Part shown: positions 35,325 to 44,100 of the stretch, piece after piece
Layout of the letters: each line of letters begins with the position of its first letter
Numbering within the stretch: the stretch's first letter is position 1
Assembly: GCF_901827175.1 (NCBI RefSeq)
Contig: NZ_LR594665.1
Location: forward strand, 1-64,000
Direction: 5' to 3'
DNA length: 64,000 bases
From: Variovorax sp. RA8
Lineage (GTDB): Bacteria; Pseudomonadota; Gammaproteobacteria; Burkholderiales; Burkholderiaceae_C
The notes under the pieces: model-generated
Seen by the model: only the letters and a program-made list of their open reading frames with translations
What the model was told of the DNA's origin: nothing
Database searches by the model: none
Position numbers and translations under genes: made by a program

Positions 35325-35753
35325 TTAGACCGTGCGGACGCTGTTGGTCAGAACCGATGCGGCCTTGAGCTGGTGCATCACGGCATCGCCCAGCGCAGCA
35401 ATCTCAGCGCCACGGCCGAAGAAGGTGCTCATCACGTTCTGCGCGCCGACCAGGAGGGCCATCACCAGGACGAGGAAAATCAACGTGCGGAAGAAGCCAT
35501 TCAGGTCGCCGCCGAAGATCAGCACGCCGCCCGCGATCACGATGCCGATGATCGACAGCGCGAAGGCCACGGGGCCGGTGACGGAATTGCGCAGGTTCGT
35601 CAACCAGCTTTCATAGGGCAGCGAGCCGCCCGTGCCTTCCGAGGCAAAGGCATGCTGTGGAGACAGCAGGAAAAGCACCATCAGCAGCGCCGCGCCGATG
35701 TAGAACATCGTCGTGCGGTTGATGGCGAAGGGACGGAGAAGAGACGCTTGCAT
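35325..35753 (-). CDS. trbC: TrbC, cyclic conjugative pilin precursor
   Basis: A 142-residue propilin. By comparison with RK2 TrbC, the signal region is removed after AFA (mature Ser38) and the C-terminal tail after Gly115 in FFGRG, giving a 78-residue peptide that TraF joins head to tail. The mature part [13 protein letters not shown]... with two hydrophobic stretches is nearly the same as RK2. The residues needed by TraF are present. Confidence 0.95.
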   Translation of the reverse strand: MQASLLRPFAINRTTMFYIGAALLMVLFLLSPQHAFASEGTGGSLPYESWLTNLRNSVTGPVAFALSIIGIVIAGGVLIFGGDLNGFFRTLIFLVLVMALLVGAQNVMSTFFGRGAEIAALGDAVMHQLKAASVLTNSVRTV

Positions 35754-35764
35754 TGGAAATACTC

Positions 35765-36727
35765 CTAGAGGGTTTTGGTGATGTAGCGGCCGTCCACGTA
35801 CCCGGAAACCTCAAGGATTTCTTGGATGCGGCGACCGCCTTCAGGGGTGCGGGCGATATGAACAACGACATGAACCACCTCGCCTATCAGCGGTTCAATT
35901 TCGGCCGGTGCCGACTCATTACGGGTAATGAGCGACCTCAGACGAGCCAGGCCAGCGGCTGCGTTGTTGGCGTGGAGCGTTGCCGCCCCACCCTCGTGCC
36001 CGGTGTTCCAGGCATCGAGCAAATCCAACGCTTCCGCCCCACGCACTTCCCCGACCAGAATCCGGTCAGGGCGCATGCGCAGAGTCGCTTTCAGAAGCGC
36101 CGTCATCGGCACTTCCAAGGACGTGTGGTACTGAACGAAGTTTTCAGCGGCGCATTGAATTTCGCCGGTGTCTTCGATGATGAAAACGCGCTCCATGGGA
36201 TCGCAAATCACCATCTCATTGATGATCGCGTTCACGAGCGTGGTCTTGCCCGAGCCAGTGCCGCCAATCACCAGGATGTTCCGGTGGTTCTTGACGGCGG
36301 CTTTCAGGGCCTCGTACTGGCCCTGCGTCATGGTGCCGGCCTCGACGTATTGCTCCAGCGTGAAGATGGCCACGGCCTTCTTGCGGATTGCAAACGTGGG
36401 CGCAGGCACCACCGGGGGGAGCTGGCCCGCGAAGCGCGAGCCATCAAGCGGCAACTCCCCTTCCAGGATGGGCTTGCCGCGTGTGACTTCCTTGCCGTGG
36501 TAGCCGGCAATGGTTTTGATGATCGCTTCGGACTGCGCCACGCGAAGCGACCCGATGCACTTCATCTTTTCGCCAAGCCGTTCCTGCCACAGCTTGCCGT
36601 CCGCGTTAAGCATGATTTCGACCGTGCGAGGGTCATTCAATGCACCCAAGAGCAGCGGCCCCATGTCGCGTTCCAATTTCTTCTTGGCCCGCTCTTTGAG
36701 CGTTGAGAAGTCTTCTGTGTCTGCCAT
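35765..36727 (-). CDS. trbB: TrbB, VirB11-like ATPase
   Basis: A 320-residue hexameric traffic ATPase: Walker [10 protein letters not shown] near residues 152-160, the Asp box and the family segment [17 protein letters not shown] near 220-236. It is the first gene of the trb operon. The ATG at 36727 begins [21 protein letters not shown] as in RK2; an upstream in-frame ATG is rejected. Confidence 0.95.
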   Translation of the reverse strand: MADTEDFSTLKERAKKKLERDMGPLLLGALNDPRTVEIMLNADGKLWQERLGEKMKCIGSLRVAQSEAIIKTIAGYHGKEVTRGKPILEGELPLDGSRFAGQLPPVVPAPTFAIRKKAVAIFTLEQYVEAGTMTQGQYEALKAAVKNHRNILVIGGTGSGKTTLVNAIINEMVICDPMERVFIIEDTGEIQCAAENFVQYHTSLEVPMTALLKATLRMRPDRILVGEVRGAEALDLLDAWNTGHEGGAATLHANNAAAGLARLRSLITRNESAPAEIEPLIGEVVHVVVHIARTPEGGRRIQEILEVSGYVDGRYITKTL

Positions 36728-36979
36728 GTCCGTCCTGTTCCATTTCGTTCGTCGTATTCTACACGGACAAACGATATACCGAACAGGAAAGCAAGGCAAG
36801 CCAAAGCCTTCAACGAACTGTTACCCCTGTTGACAAATGGGGTGCCCGGTTGAAGGCTGCGGGGTGAAAGGAGGCGCTGGCTGGCGAGTTGCGCGGCTGG
36901 CTGGCGGCTGGATTGCTACCCAGCGAAGCGGCAATCCCCGTGAATGGGGGCTTTAGCCGCTAAAAATTTCCCTCTGGCG
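36728..36979 (-). promoter_or_regulatory. trbB promoter region
   Basis: The 252 bp between trbA and trbB, without a gene. It must hold the leftward trb promoter. Close to trbB the DNA becomes AT-richer with TATAT (36774-36778) as a possible -10 part. A GC-rich segment with repeated CTGGCTGGCG-like units (36878-36907) follows trbA. The KorB operator lies at the trbA end. Confidence 0.5.
36952..36964. promoter_or_regulatory. KorB operator OB between trbA and trbB
   Basis: Exact TTTAGCCGCTAAA 16 bases beyond the trbA stop, upstream of trbB. KorB bound here would act at a distance on the trbB promoter, as in RK2. Confidence 0.9.
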
Positions 36980-37357
36980 TCAGGACTTTTTGCCTTTATT
37001 TTTGGCTATTTGCTTCCTGTTCGCCTCATCCCATTGCCGCACTGTGAATGCCTGGTACTCGTTGAGGATCGCCGCTATGCGTGCGAACCCGTCCGGGAGA
37101 CTCTTGGGGGCCTTGCCCCCGGACAAGGCGTCCAGCGTTGCCTTGTCCAAGTCGGTCATTTCCAAAAGGGTCGGCAATGGGACGCTCAAGGCGTCCGCAA
37201 TGGAACCCATGATCTTGAGGGAAGGATTGGCCTTCCCGTTGGTCAAGTCGGACAGGAATGATATGGACATTCCTGCCTTCTCGGCGAGGTCATGCTTCGT
37301 CATCCCTTGCTCTTCGAGCAGGCGTAAGACGTTCGTAAAGAATATCTGGTTGTACAC
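36980..37357 (-). CDS. trbA: TrbA, transfer-gene repressor
   Basis: A 125-residue repressor with an N-terminal Xre-type helix-turn-helix (LLEEQGMTKHDLAEKAGMS to FLSDLTNGKANPSL, about residues 12-50) and a C-terminal domain of the KorA/TrbA type. RK2 TrbA shuts down the tra and trb promoters during vegetative growth. The start codon is GTG (GTG TAC AAC), giving MYNQIFFTNVLRL, close to the RK2 N-terminus. It diverges from trfA over a region with one KorB and one KorA site. Confidence 0.92.
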   Translation of the reverse strand: MYNQIFFTNVLRLLEEQGMTKHDLAEKAGMSISFLSDLTNGKANPSLKIMGSIADALSVPLPTLLEMTDLDKATLDALSGGKAPKSLPDGFARIAAILNEYQAFTVRQWDEANRKQIAKNKGKKS

Positions 37358-37391
37358 GGTCGGCTATGCCTTGCGATCCGCAGCTCAAAAT

Positions 37392-37404
37392 TTTAGCCGC
37401 TAAA
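37392..37404. promoter_or_regulatory. KorB operator OB in the trbA-trfA intergenic region
   Basis: Exact TTTAGCCGCTAAA immediately upstream of the trfA -35 box, between the diverging trbA and ssb/trfA genes. Confidence 0.92.
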
Positions 37405-37408
37405 GTTC

Positions 37409-37437
37409 TTGACGGGGAGACCGTGTTTAGCTAAACT
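37409..37437 (+). promoter_or_regulatory. trfA operon promoter overlapped by KorA operator
   Basis: -35 TTGACG at 37409-37414 and -10 TAAACT at 37432-37437 with a 17 bp spacer. The KorA palindrome GTTTAGCTAAAC at 37425-37436 overlaps the -10, so KorA blocks polymerase directly; the KorB site 5 bp before the -35 adds cooperative repression. This is the RK2 trfAp arrangement. Confidence 0.88.
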
Positions 37438-37467
37438 TCGAGTTCTCTAGCGCAAGAAAATCAATGC

Positions 37468-37656
37468 ATGAGCCTAAACAGGTTCCAATTTATCGGTAAT
37501 CTTACCCGCGATGAAGGGGGGAGCGATACATCGAGCTGCAGAGCCGATGTGATCCCCGCCCCTGGCGTCCAATCGGCCGTTTTGATACCGATGCGTCGAG
37601 CGACGGCAGGAGTTACGTCGCCGAATCACCCGCCGTTGGCATTTGCCGTGGCGTAA
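37468..37656 (+). pseudogene. ssb: Truncated ssb remnant upstream of trfA
   Basis: The first 15 residues MSLNRFQFIGNLTRD match the N-terminus of IncP-1 single-strand-binding protein, then similarity ends abruptly after the codons for EGG and the frame runs 45 unrelated residues to a stop. The OB-fold is missing, so it cannot work as SSB. Either a deletion fused the start of ssb to the region before trfA, or this is a leader peptide kept for coupling. In RK2 the ssb end overlaps the long trfA start, which is also gone here. Confidence 0.7.
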
Positions 37657-37677
37657 TTTTCATTCGGAGGAACCTCA

Positions 37678-38547
37678 ATGTCCGCACCCGCCCCAGCGCC
37701 GAAACGAAAAACTGCCGTCGAGAAGACCGCCGACAAGGTGAGCGAAGTCAAGCAGGCCGCTTTGCTCAAGCACACGAAAGAGCAGATTAAGGCAATGCAG
37801 CTTTCGCTGTTCGACCTCGCGCCCTGGGGCGACGACATGCGGGCGATGCCGAACGACCTGGCGCGTGCTGCGCTCTTCACGACCAGGAACAAGAAGACCC
37901 CGCGTGAGGTGCGGCAGCAACACGTAATTTTTCACGTCAATAAGGACGTGCTCATCACCTATACCGGGATCGAGCTGCGGGCCGATGACGACGAGCTGGT
38001 TTGGCAGCAGGTTCTTGAATACGCGAAGCGTTCGCCGGTCGGTACGCCCGTTTCCTTCACGTTCTACGAGCTTTGCACAGACCTGGGCTGGGCGATCAAC
38101 GGCCGGTACTACGACAAGGCCGAAGAGTGCCTGACGCGCCTGCAGGCGACCGCCATGCAGTTCAGTTCAGGCCGGATCGGCCGGCTTGAATCGGTGTCCC
38201 TGATCCATCGCTTCCGCGTGCTGGATCGCGGCAAGAAAACGTCGCGCTGCCAGGTCGAAATCGACGAGGAAATGGTAGTGCTTTTTGCCGGCGATCATTA
38301 CTCGAAATTCGTGTGGGAAAAGTACCGCGAGCTGTCCCCTACTGCCCGGCGCATGTTCGATTACTTCGTCTCTCACAAGGAACCGTTCCCCTTGAAGCTG
38401 GAGACGTTCAGGCTGATGTGCGGGTCCGATTCCGCCAGGCTCAAGAAGTGGCGCGAGCAGACCGGCCAGGCGTGCGAAGAGTTGAGCCAGAGCGGGCTTA
38501 TCAAGCTGTCATGGGTGCAGGGTGACTCGATCTACTGCCAGCGGTAG
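37678..38547 (+). CDS. trfA: TrfA, replication initiator (short form only)
   Basis: A 289-residue initiator that binds oriV iterons and loads host DnaB. It corresponds to the short TrfA (about 285 residues) of RK2: a variable N-terminus, then QLSLFDLAPW (about residues 40-49, the beta-clamp binding motif) and the two winged-helix domains (VWQQVLEYAKR to SPTARRMFDYF). A TAA stop eight codons before the ATG in the same frame excludes the long form. The ribosome site GGAGG supports the start. It ends before a terminator and two orphan iterons. Confidence 0.95.
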   Translation: MSAPAPAPKRKTAVEKTADKVSEVKQAALLKHTKEQIKAMQLSLFDLAPWGDDMRAMPNDLARAALFTTRNKKTPREVRQQHVIFHVNKDVLITYTGIELRADDDELVWQQVLEYAKRSPVGTPVSFTFYELCTDLGWAINGRYYDKAEECLTRLQATAMQFSSGRIGRLESVSLIHRFRVLDRGKKTSRCQVEIDEEMVVLFAGDHYSKFVWEKYRELSPTARRMFDYFVSHKEPFPLKLETFRLMCGSDSARLKKWREQTGQACEELSQSGLIKLSWVQGDSIYCQR

Positions 38548-38568
38548 ACCAGGTGGACATGCGACAGA

Positions 38569-38594
38569 GAACGGGGGCCTAGGCTCCCGTTTTT
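38569..38594 (+). terminator. Terminator after trfA
   Basis: The stem around GAACGGG...CCCGTTTTTC with central palindrome GCCTAGGC (38567-38590) ends in a T run, 22 bases after the trfA stop. Confidence 0.8.
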
Positions 38595-38597
38595 CAT

Positions 38598-38642
38598 TGA
38601 CAGATGAGGGGCGCAGCGGCGGCATGCAGACACTTGAGGGGC
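38598..38642 (+). repeat. Two orphan TrfA iterons downstream of trfA
   Basis: TGACAGATGAGGGGC at 38598-38612 and AGACACTTGAGGGGC at 38628-38642 match the oriV iterons 24 kb away (and the same TGACA..TGAGGGGC core). In RK2 isolated iterons also lie outside oriV and can aid copy control. Their start-to-start distance is 30 bp. Confidence 0.85.
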
Positions 38643-39002
38643 CAAGCCAGGGACGGGGAATTTTCGCGGGCGCGAAAACCGGCTATGTCGTGCTGCGCAT
38701 CGAGCCACGTTCCGCGTCTCGACCCCTGCGGGCTTCCAGCGCCTTTCCGACGCTCACCGGGCCCATGCCCCTCGCCGCTGGGCTACAGGCCCGCCAGCGG
38801 GCCATACGACCGCCGCAAGCGGCCATCCAAGGCCGACCGATCCCTGCCCGGGGGCCAGGTGTGACTTCCAACGATCAACCCGACTGGCGCCGCACTTAAA
38901 CGGCAGGTTTCCAGGTTGCCCTCGACTGCCGCACAAAACTGCGGACGACTGTTTGCTTTACCCCTCGGCACGCAACTGTCCAATGTGTTACGTTATAAGG
39001 TT
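38643..39002. other. Intergenic region before the restriction gene
   Basis: 360 bp without a convincing gene. The last part is AT-richer, with GTTATAAGG (38991-38999) as a possible -10 just before the restriction gene. The centre has GC-rich segments resembling those beside oriV (compare 38767-38800 with 63585-63720). No terminator or operator was recognised. Confidence 0.4.
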
Positions 39003-40022
39003 ATGGCAAAAAAACCAAAAGACATAACGCCACGATTCGGGATCGGGGAGTGGTTCGGCTTCAATCTGACGCAGCTTTCCGGGGAGGAACGCCGCCAGCT
39101 TGCCGCCGAAGTCCTCAAGCCGAAGAAAGAGCGAACCCCACAACCCTGCCCCTTTCAGGCGCGCAAAACAGGCGCTGTCTGCTCCAAGGATGGCGGGGTG
39201 TGTTCGCTCCGGCTCTACTCCTACAACACACACCCAGACAACGGCCGGGCGGTCGGTGTCCCTGTTGAGGGCAAGCAAGGCGACCTCCGCGCCACCTGCC
39301 CCTATCGCTTCCACGATGAACTCGACGTGTTCAAGTGGGTAGGCGAAACCATCCTTGGCGACCCTGACCCGCTGCTGGTCGGTGAAGTCGGCTTCCTCGA
39401 AGCCGGGGCATCGACCGACAGCGAAGGCGGCGATGACGTGGGCCGAATCGACATGGTTCTGGTCAGCTCCAAGACGCCCAAGGAAGCCCCGATGAATTGG
39501 GCTGCCCTTGAGATTCAGGCCGTCTATTTCAGCGGTAACGCCATGAAGGGCGAGTTTGAAGCCTTCAACGATGACGCCGTGGATTGGGTCATTTTCCCGG
39601 CCGGTCGTCGTCGCCCGGACTACCGCAGCAGCGGCCCCAAGCGCTTGATGCCGCAGCTTCAAATCAAAGTCCCCACGCTGCGCCGTTGGGGCAAGAAGAT
39701 GGCCGTGGTCGTTGATCGCGCCTTCTTCGATTCCATCGGTGAGATGGACAACGTGGCCGACATATCCAATGCTGACATTGCATGGTTTATCGTCCGCTTT
39801 GAAGAGGTCGAAGGCCAGAAGCGCACGCGCATCGTGCGGGATGAAGTCCGCTACACCACGCTTGAGCGCTCGGTGGAAGGGCTGACGGGTGGCAAGCCGG
39901 TTCCTCTGCCGGTGTTTGAGACTCGCATCACTGACAAGATCGTTCACCCGGTGCCCATCACTGAGCCGGTCGAGGACGGTCTGCCGCTTGAGAACGGCAA
40001 CGGCTCCGACGCCGCAAAATGA
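39003..40022 (+). CDS. NotI-like restriction endonuclease
   Basis: A 339-residue protein with the fold signature of the NotI family. Four cysteines near the N-terminus (CPF about residue 40, C 49, C 55 and TCPYRF about 99) resemble the Fe-Cys4 site of NotI. LEIQAVYFSGN (about 167-177) supplies the Glu-x-Gln catalytic motif, preceded by an acidic DVGRIDMVL segment. It is followed 99 bp later, on the same strand, by a DNA adenine methyltransferase, the expected partner. The ATG at 39003 is preferred to one 29 codons upstream. Recognition sequence unknown; the NotI similarity is remote and judged by eye. Confidence 0.7.
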   Translation: MAKKPKDITPRFGIGEWFGFNLTQLSGEERRQLAAEVLKPKKERTPQPCPFQARKTGAVCSKDGGVCSLRLYSYNTHPDNGRAVGVPVEGKQGDLRATCPYRFHDELDVFKWVGETILGDPDPLLVGEVGFLEAGASTDSEGGDDVGRIDMVLVSSKTPKEAPMNWAALEIQAVYFSGNAMKGEFEAFNDDAVDWVIFPAGRRRPDYRSSGPKRLMPQLQIKVPTLRRWGKKMAVVVDRAFFDSIGEMDNVADISNADIAWFIVRFEEVEGQKRTRIVRDEVRYTTLERSVEGLTGGKPVPLPVFETRITDKIVHPVPITEPVEDGLPLENGNGSDAAK

Positions 40023-40047
40023 CCACAAGTTGCTTGTTTGACAAGAC

Positions 40048-40110
40048 CGTGAACATTCACGGGTCTTGACGCGCCTATACGTCCTTGTTACGCTCCGTGA
40101 ATGTTCACGG
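40048..40110 (+). promoter_or_regulatory. Methyltransferase promoter with paired palindromic operators
   Basis: Two 16 bp palindromes, CCGTGAACATTCACGG (40048-40063) and CCGTGAATGTTCACGG (40095-40110), with identical 7 bp arms, bracket a promoter: -35 TTGACG at 40066-40071 and a weak -10 around 40087-40093 (TTACGC). Centres are 47 bp apart. A dimeric repressor on both could shut the promoter. The candidate repressor is the N-terminal domain of the methyltransferase itself. Confidence 0.8.
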
Positions 40111-40121
40111 AGAAAATAACA

Positions 40122-41150
40122 ATGACAACCGACGCCACTGCATTACAACGGCAGAACCGCCGCATCGAACGCCTGAAAGAGCAAGGCGTCACCCGCGCCA
40201 CGGTACTGGTTCACAGCGAATGCAAACCGGCCCTTGAAGGGCTGCGGCATCACTTCGTTGACCCCGACAAAGCGCAGGCGCTGGCCTCACTGGTTGAACA
40301 ACTCCACGACAAGAAAGCCCCGACGAACGTTGCGCAGGTTCGCCAGCTCAGTCCGTTCCGCTATCCGGGCGGCAAGACGTGGCTTGTCCCAGAGGTGCGC
40401 AAGTGGCTGACGGCATCCAAGATCACGCCATCGGTGTTTGTGGAACCCTTCGCGGGTGGAGCAATGGCGGGCCTGTCGGCCGCCGCTGAGGGTTTGGCCG
40501 AACACGTCTTTCTGGGCGAACTGGACGACGATGTGGCCGCTGTCTGGCAAACCATCTTCCACGGCAAGCCCGCTGACGTGAAGTGGCTTTGCAAGCAGAT
40601 CATCGACTTCGATGTGAACCTTGAGAACGTCCGGGAGATCCTCGACGGCAACCCCAAGAGCATTCGCGGCCGGGCCTTCCGAACCATCGTCAAAAACCGG
40701 ATGCAGCGCGGCGGCATCATGGCCGCAGGCGCTGGCCTCGTTAAGACCGGAGAGGCCGGGCGCGGCCTCAATTCGCGCTGGTATCCCGAAACGCTGGCCC
40801 GTCGCATCGAAGCCTTGCAGGCCATGCGCGATCGGATCACCTTCGAGCAGGCCGACGCCTTCGAGGTGGTGCAGCGCTACGCTGATGATGCCAATGCGTT
40901 CTTCTTCGTTGATCCGCCGTACACCGCAGGCGGCAAGAAGGCCGGGGCACGGCTCTACACCCACAACGAAATCGACCATGAAGGGCTGTTCGCGCTCATG
41001 GCCTCGGTGCGTGGTTCAGTGATGCTGACCTATGACGACGCGCCCGAAGTGCGCTCGATGGCAGAGCGTCACGGCTTCCGCGTTGAGCCGGTGCCGATGA
41101 AGAACACCCACCATGAAGTCATCCGCGAGCTGTTGATCTTGAAGCCCTAG
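40122..41150 (+). CDS. D12-class N6-adenine DNA methyltransferase with N-terminal regulatory-like domain
   Basis: A 342-residue Dam-type methyltransferase. Motif X FRYPGGKTW (about residues 77-85), the AdoMet motif FVEPFAGGAMAGL (about 106-118) and catalytic DPPY (about 264-267) are all present. The first ~65 residues (RIERLKEQGVTRATVLVHSECKPALEGL) are not part of the catalytic core and look like a ribbon-helix-helix domain, so the enzyme may repress its own promoter through the paired palindromes just upstream. The ATG at 40122 follows GGAG; an upstream ATG lies inside the operator. The stop codon is followed two bases later by the IS1071 end. Confidence 0.85.
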   Translation: MTTDATALQRQNRRIERLKEQGVTRATVLVHSECKPALEGLRHHFVDPDKAQALASLVEQLHDKKAPTNVAQVRQLSPFRYPGGKTWLVPEVRKWLTASKITPSVFVEPFAGGAMAGLSAAAEGLAEHVFLGELDDDVAAVWQTIFHGKPADVKWLCKQIIDFDVNLENVREILDGNPKSIRGRAFRTIVKNRMQRGGIMAAGAGLVKTGEAGRGLNSRWYPETLARRIEALQAMRDRITFEQADAFEVVQRYADDANAFFFVDPPYTAGGKKAGARLYTHNEIDHEGLFALMASVRGSVMLTYDDAPEVRSMAERHGFRVEPVPMKNTHHEVIRELLILKP

Positions 41151-41152
41151 TT

Positions 41153-44100
41153 GGGGTCTCCTCGTTTTCAGTGCAATAAGTGACGGTACGCAAAGCTAGC
41201 ACTGGCGCGGGGGTGGTCTGGGTAGACCGTTGATTTCATTGACTTTCCTGTTCGCTTTGTAAACGGGTATGGTGGCCTCCCACTTTTGAGGTTCACGATG
41301 CAGGGTTGGCACACAACGTTTTTGTGGATGCGTGGGCTCCCCCGCGATATCAGCGACTTCGAGATGAAGGCATTTTTCACCTTCGATGGTGCCGAGCGCG
41401 ACGCAATCAATGCACGCCGAGGTGATTCCCACAAGCTTGGTCTGGCGCTCCATATTGGTTTCCTGCGCATGAGTGGGCGTTTGCTCGGTGCCTTTCGGGT
41501 AATTCCAGTAGCCTTGTGGCGCCACCTTGGCAACGAGCTTGGCATTGCAGCACCAGAAGTCGCCTCGCTGAGAGCCATGTATGAACGCGGGCGCACGCTA
41601 TTCGATCACCAACAAGTAGCCTGCACGGTCCTTGGATTCCAGTGGATGAGCGAGCACCAGCGCCGCTCACTGGTACGTGAACTGCGCGACGAAGTGGCGC
41701 GCTGCGCCGACCGCGATCAGCTACTCGTGCGGGCGCGTCAATGGCTGTACAAGAACAAGCTGGTGATCGTGCACGAGCGGGCAATTCGGACACTGATTGC
41801 GGCGGCACTTGCCCAGCTTGAAGTTGAAACAGGCACCGCCATCGCCGCCAGCGTTGATCCAGCAACACTTGATCGCTGGCGAGCCTCAGTTTCAGAGCTG
41901 CGCCCAGATGGACAAACCCAGCAGAGTTGGCTATGGGCTGCACCGGCGAAACACTCAACCCGCCAAATCAGCGAGGTACTGGAGCGCATCGACCTGCTTT
42001 ACACGCTGGACGTTCATAAGCACCTGGCAGACATCCCCGATCTCATCTTGCGCCGCTACGCGCGCCGACTTGTCTCCAGGCCGCCCTCAGCCGGAGCCAA
42101 GATCAAAGAGCCAGCGCGCACCGTGGAGGTCGCATGCTTTCTTCGGTATTGCCTGTTCACCACCACAGACCAGTTGATCCTTATGGTGCAGCGCCGGATC
42201 GCCGATCTGTGGCGTCAGGCTGCCGCCGATGTCCCCGCTACCGTCAATTGGGCCGCAATGTACAAAACGCTGCTCGGCGAACTTGTTGCCTTGAGCGCGC
42301 AAGGTGCGGTGCCAGATGCTGAGTTGCGTGCCCGTCTTGAAGCCTTGATCACCGAAACCCAGAAACGCAAACCACCGAGCAGGGCCTCCCTGGTCCGCGA
42401 GGGATTGATTGATGGAATTCGCCCCGTGCGGTCGTTGCTCGTCGCCATTGCAAAGCTGCCCTGGCAGGCCACCGGCGAGCATCCTGCCATCGAGTACCTT
42501 GCCAAGCTGCAAGCTTTATATCTCAAAGGATCCAGAAAGCTGCCAGTTGAAGTGGTGGCACCAAGTCTGGGAATGATCTGGCAGGTTTCGATCTCCAGCC
42601 CAGACCGGGAACGGGCGTTTCAGGCGTTGGAGGTGGCCACCCTGTTTGCCCTGCGCCGCGCGGTGCGCAATGGCTCGGTCTGGATTGAGCACAGCCTGAG
42701 CTTTCGGGGTCGTGCGCGCTTGTTCTTCACGGACGAGCGTTGGCAGGCAGAGTCCAAGAAACACTATGCCCGTCTATCGTTACCCAGCAAGGCTGCCACT
42801 TTCTTGAAGCCTTTGCTGGCCAGAGTAACTGCCGGTGTCGATGCGGTGGCCGCTGCAGCCCGCAGTGGCGTACTGCGCGTGGATGATGAACTCCATTTGT
42901 CGCCATTGCCCGCAGAGGACGAAGACCCAGAAGTGACCAAGCTGCGCGCGGCTTTGGATCACCGCATCGGTGAGGTTCAATTGCCGGAAGTGATTCTGGC
43001 CGTTGACGCCCAGGTGCGCTTTAGCTGGATCATGCTCGGACGTGAGCCGCGCTCTACCGACGAGCTGCTGATGGTCTATGCCGGCATCATGGCCCACGGC
43101 ACCAGTCTGACTGCGGTCGAATGCGCGCGCATGATTCCGCAATTGTCTGCCACCAGCATTCGCCAGGCCATGCGCTGGGCGCGGGACGAACGGCGTCTGA
43201 GCCAGGCCTGCCAGGCTGTGCTGGAATTCATGCAGCGACACCCGATTGCCGCCACCTGGGGGCGGTCCGATTTGGCATCTTCTGACATGATGACCATGGA
43301 GACCACCAAACGGGTGTGGCAAGCCCGGCTTGATCCTCGGCGCAACACACCTTCCATTGGAATCTACTCCCATGTAAAAGACCGGTGGGGCATCTTCCAT
43401 GCGCAGCCCTTTGTGCTCAATGAGCGCCAGGCGGGCGTGGCCATTGAAGGTGTCATCCGCCAAGAAAAGCTGGAGACCAGCCAGCTTGCTGTGGATACCC
43501 ATGGCTACACCGACTTTGCCATGTCACATGCCCGTTTGCTTGGTTTTGATCTTTGCCCGCGGTTGAAGGAACTCAAACAGCGCCACCTCTTTGTGCCACG
43601 CGGCACCAAAGTGCCCGCAGAAATCGCTGCGGTGTGCGAAGCCAATGTCGACGTCGCTTTGATCGAAAAGCATTGGGATAGTCTGGTGCACCTGGCAGCC
43701 TCGGTCATGAGCGGACATGCCAGTGCGGTGGCAGCTCTTGCGCGGTTCGGTTCTGCCGCCCAGGGCGATCCAATCTATGAGGCTGGCGTGCAATTGGGGC
43801 GGTTGCTGCGTACGGCGTTTTTGGCTGACTACTTTGTCAAGGACGCTTTCAGGAACGAGTTGCGCCGGGTGCTCAATCGGGGCGAGGCTGTTAACGCCCT
43901 CAAGCGCGCCATTTATACCGGCCGGATCAGCCCGGCGCAGGCCAAACGTGTCGATGAAATGCAGGCTGTGGCCGATGCGTTGAGCCTGATGGCCAACATC
44001 GTGATGGCGTGGAATACCTCACAGATGCAGGCGGTCCTGGATCGCTGGTCGAACCGCCGCCAGGTCATTCCACCGGAACTGATCGGGAAGATTGCGCCCA

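Noticed and set aside
36980..37357. trbA as an unrelated phage-type Xre repressor
   Set aside because: Position, GTG start, length and the C-terminal part all match IncP-1 TrbA.
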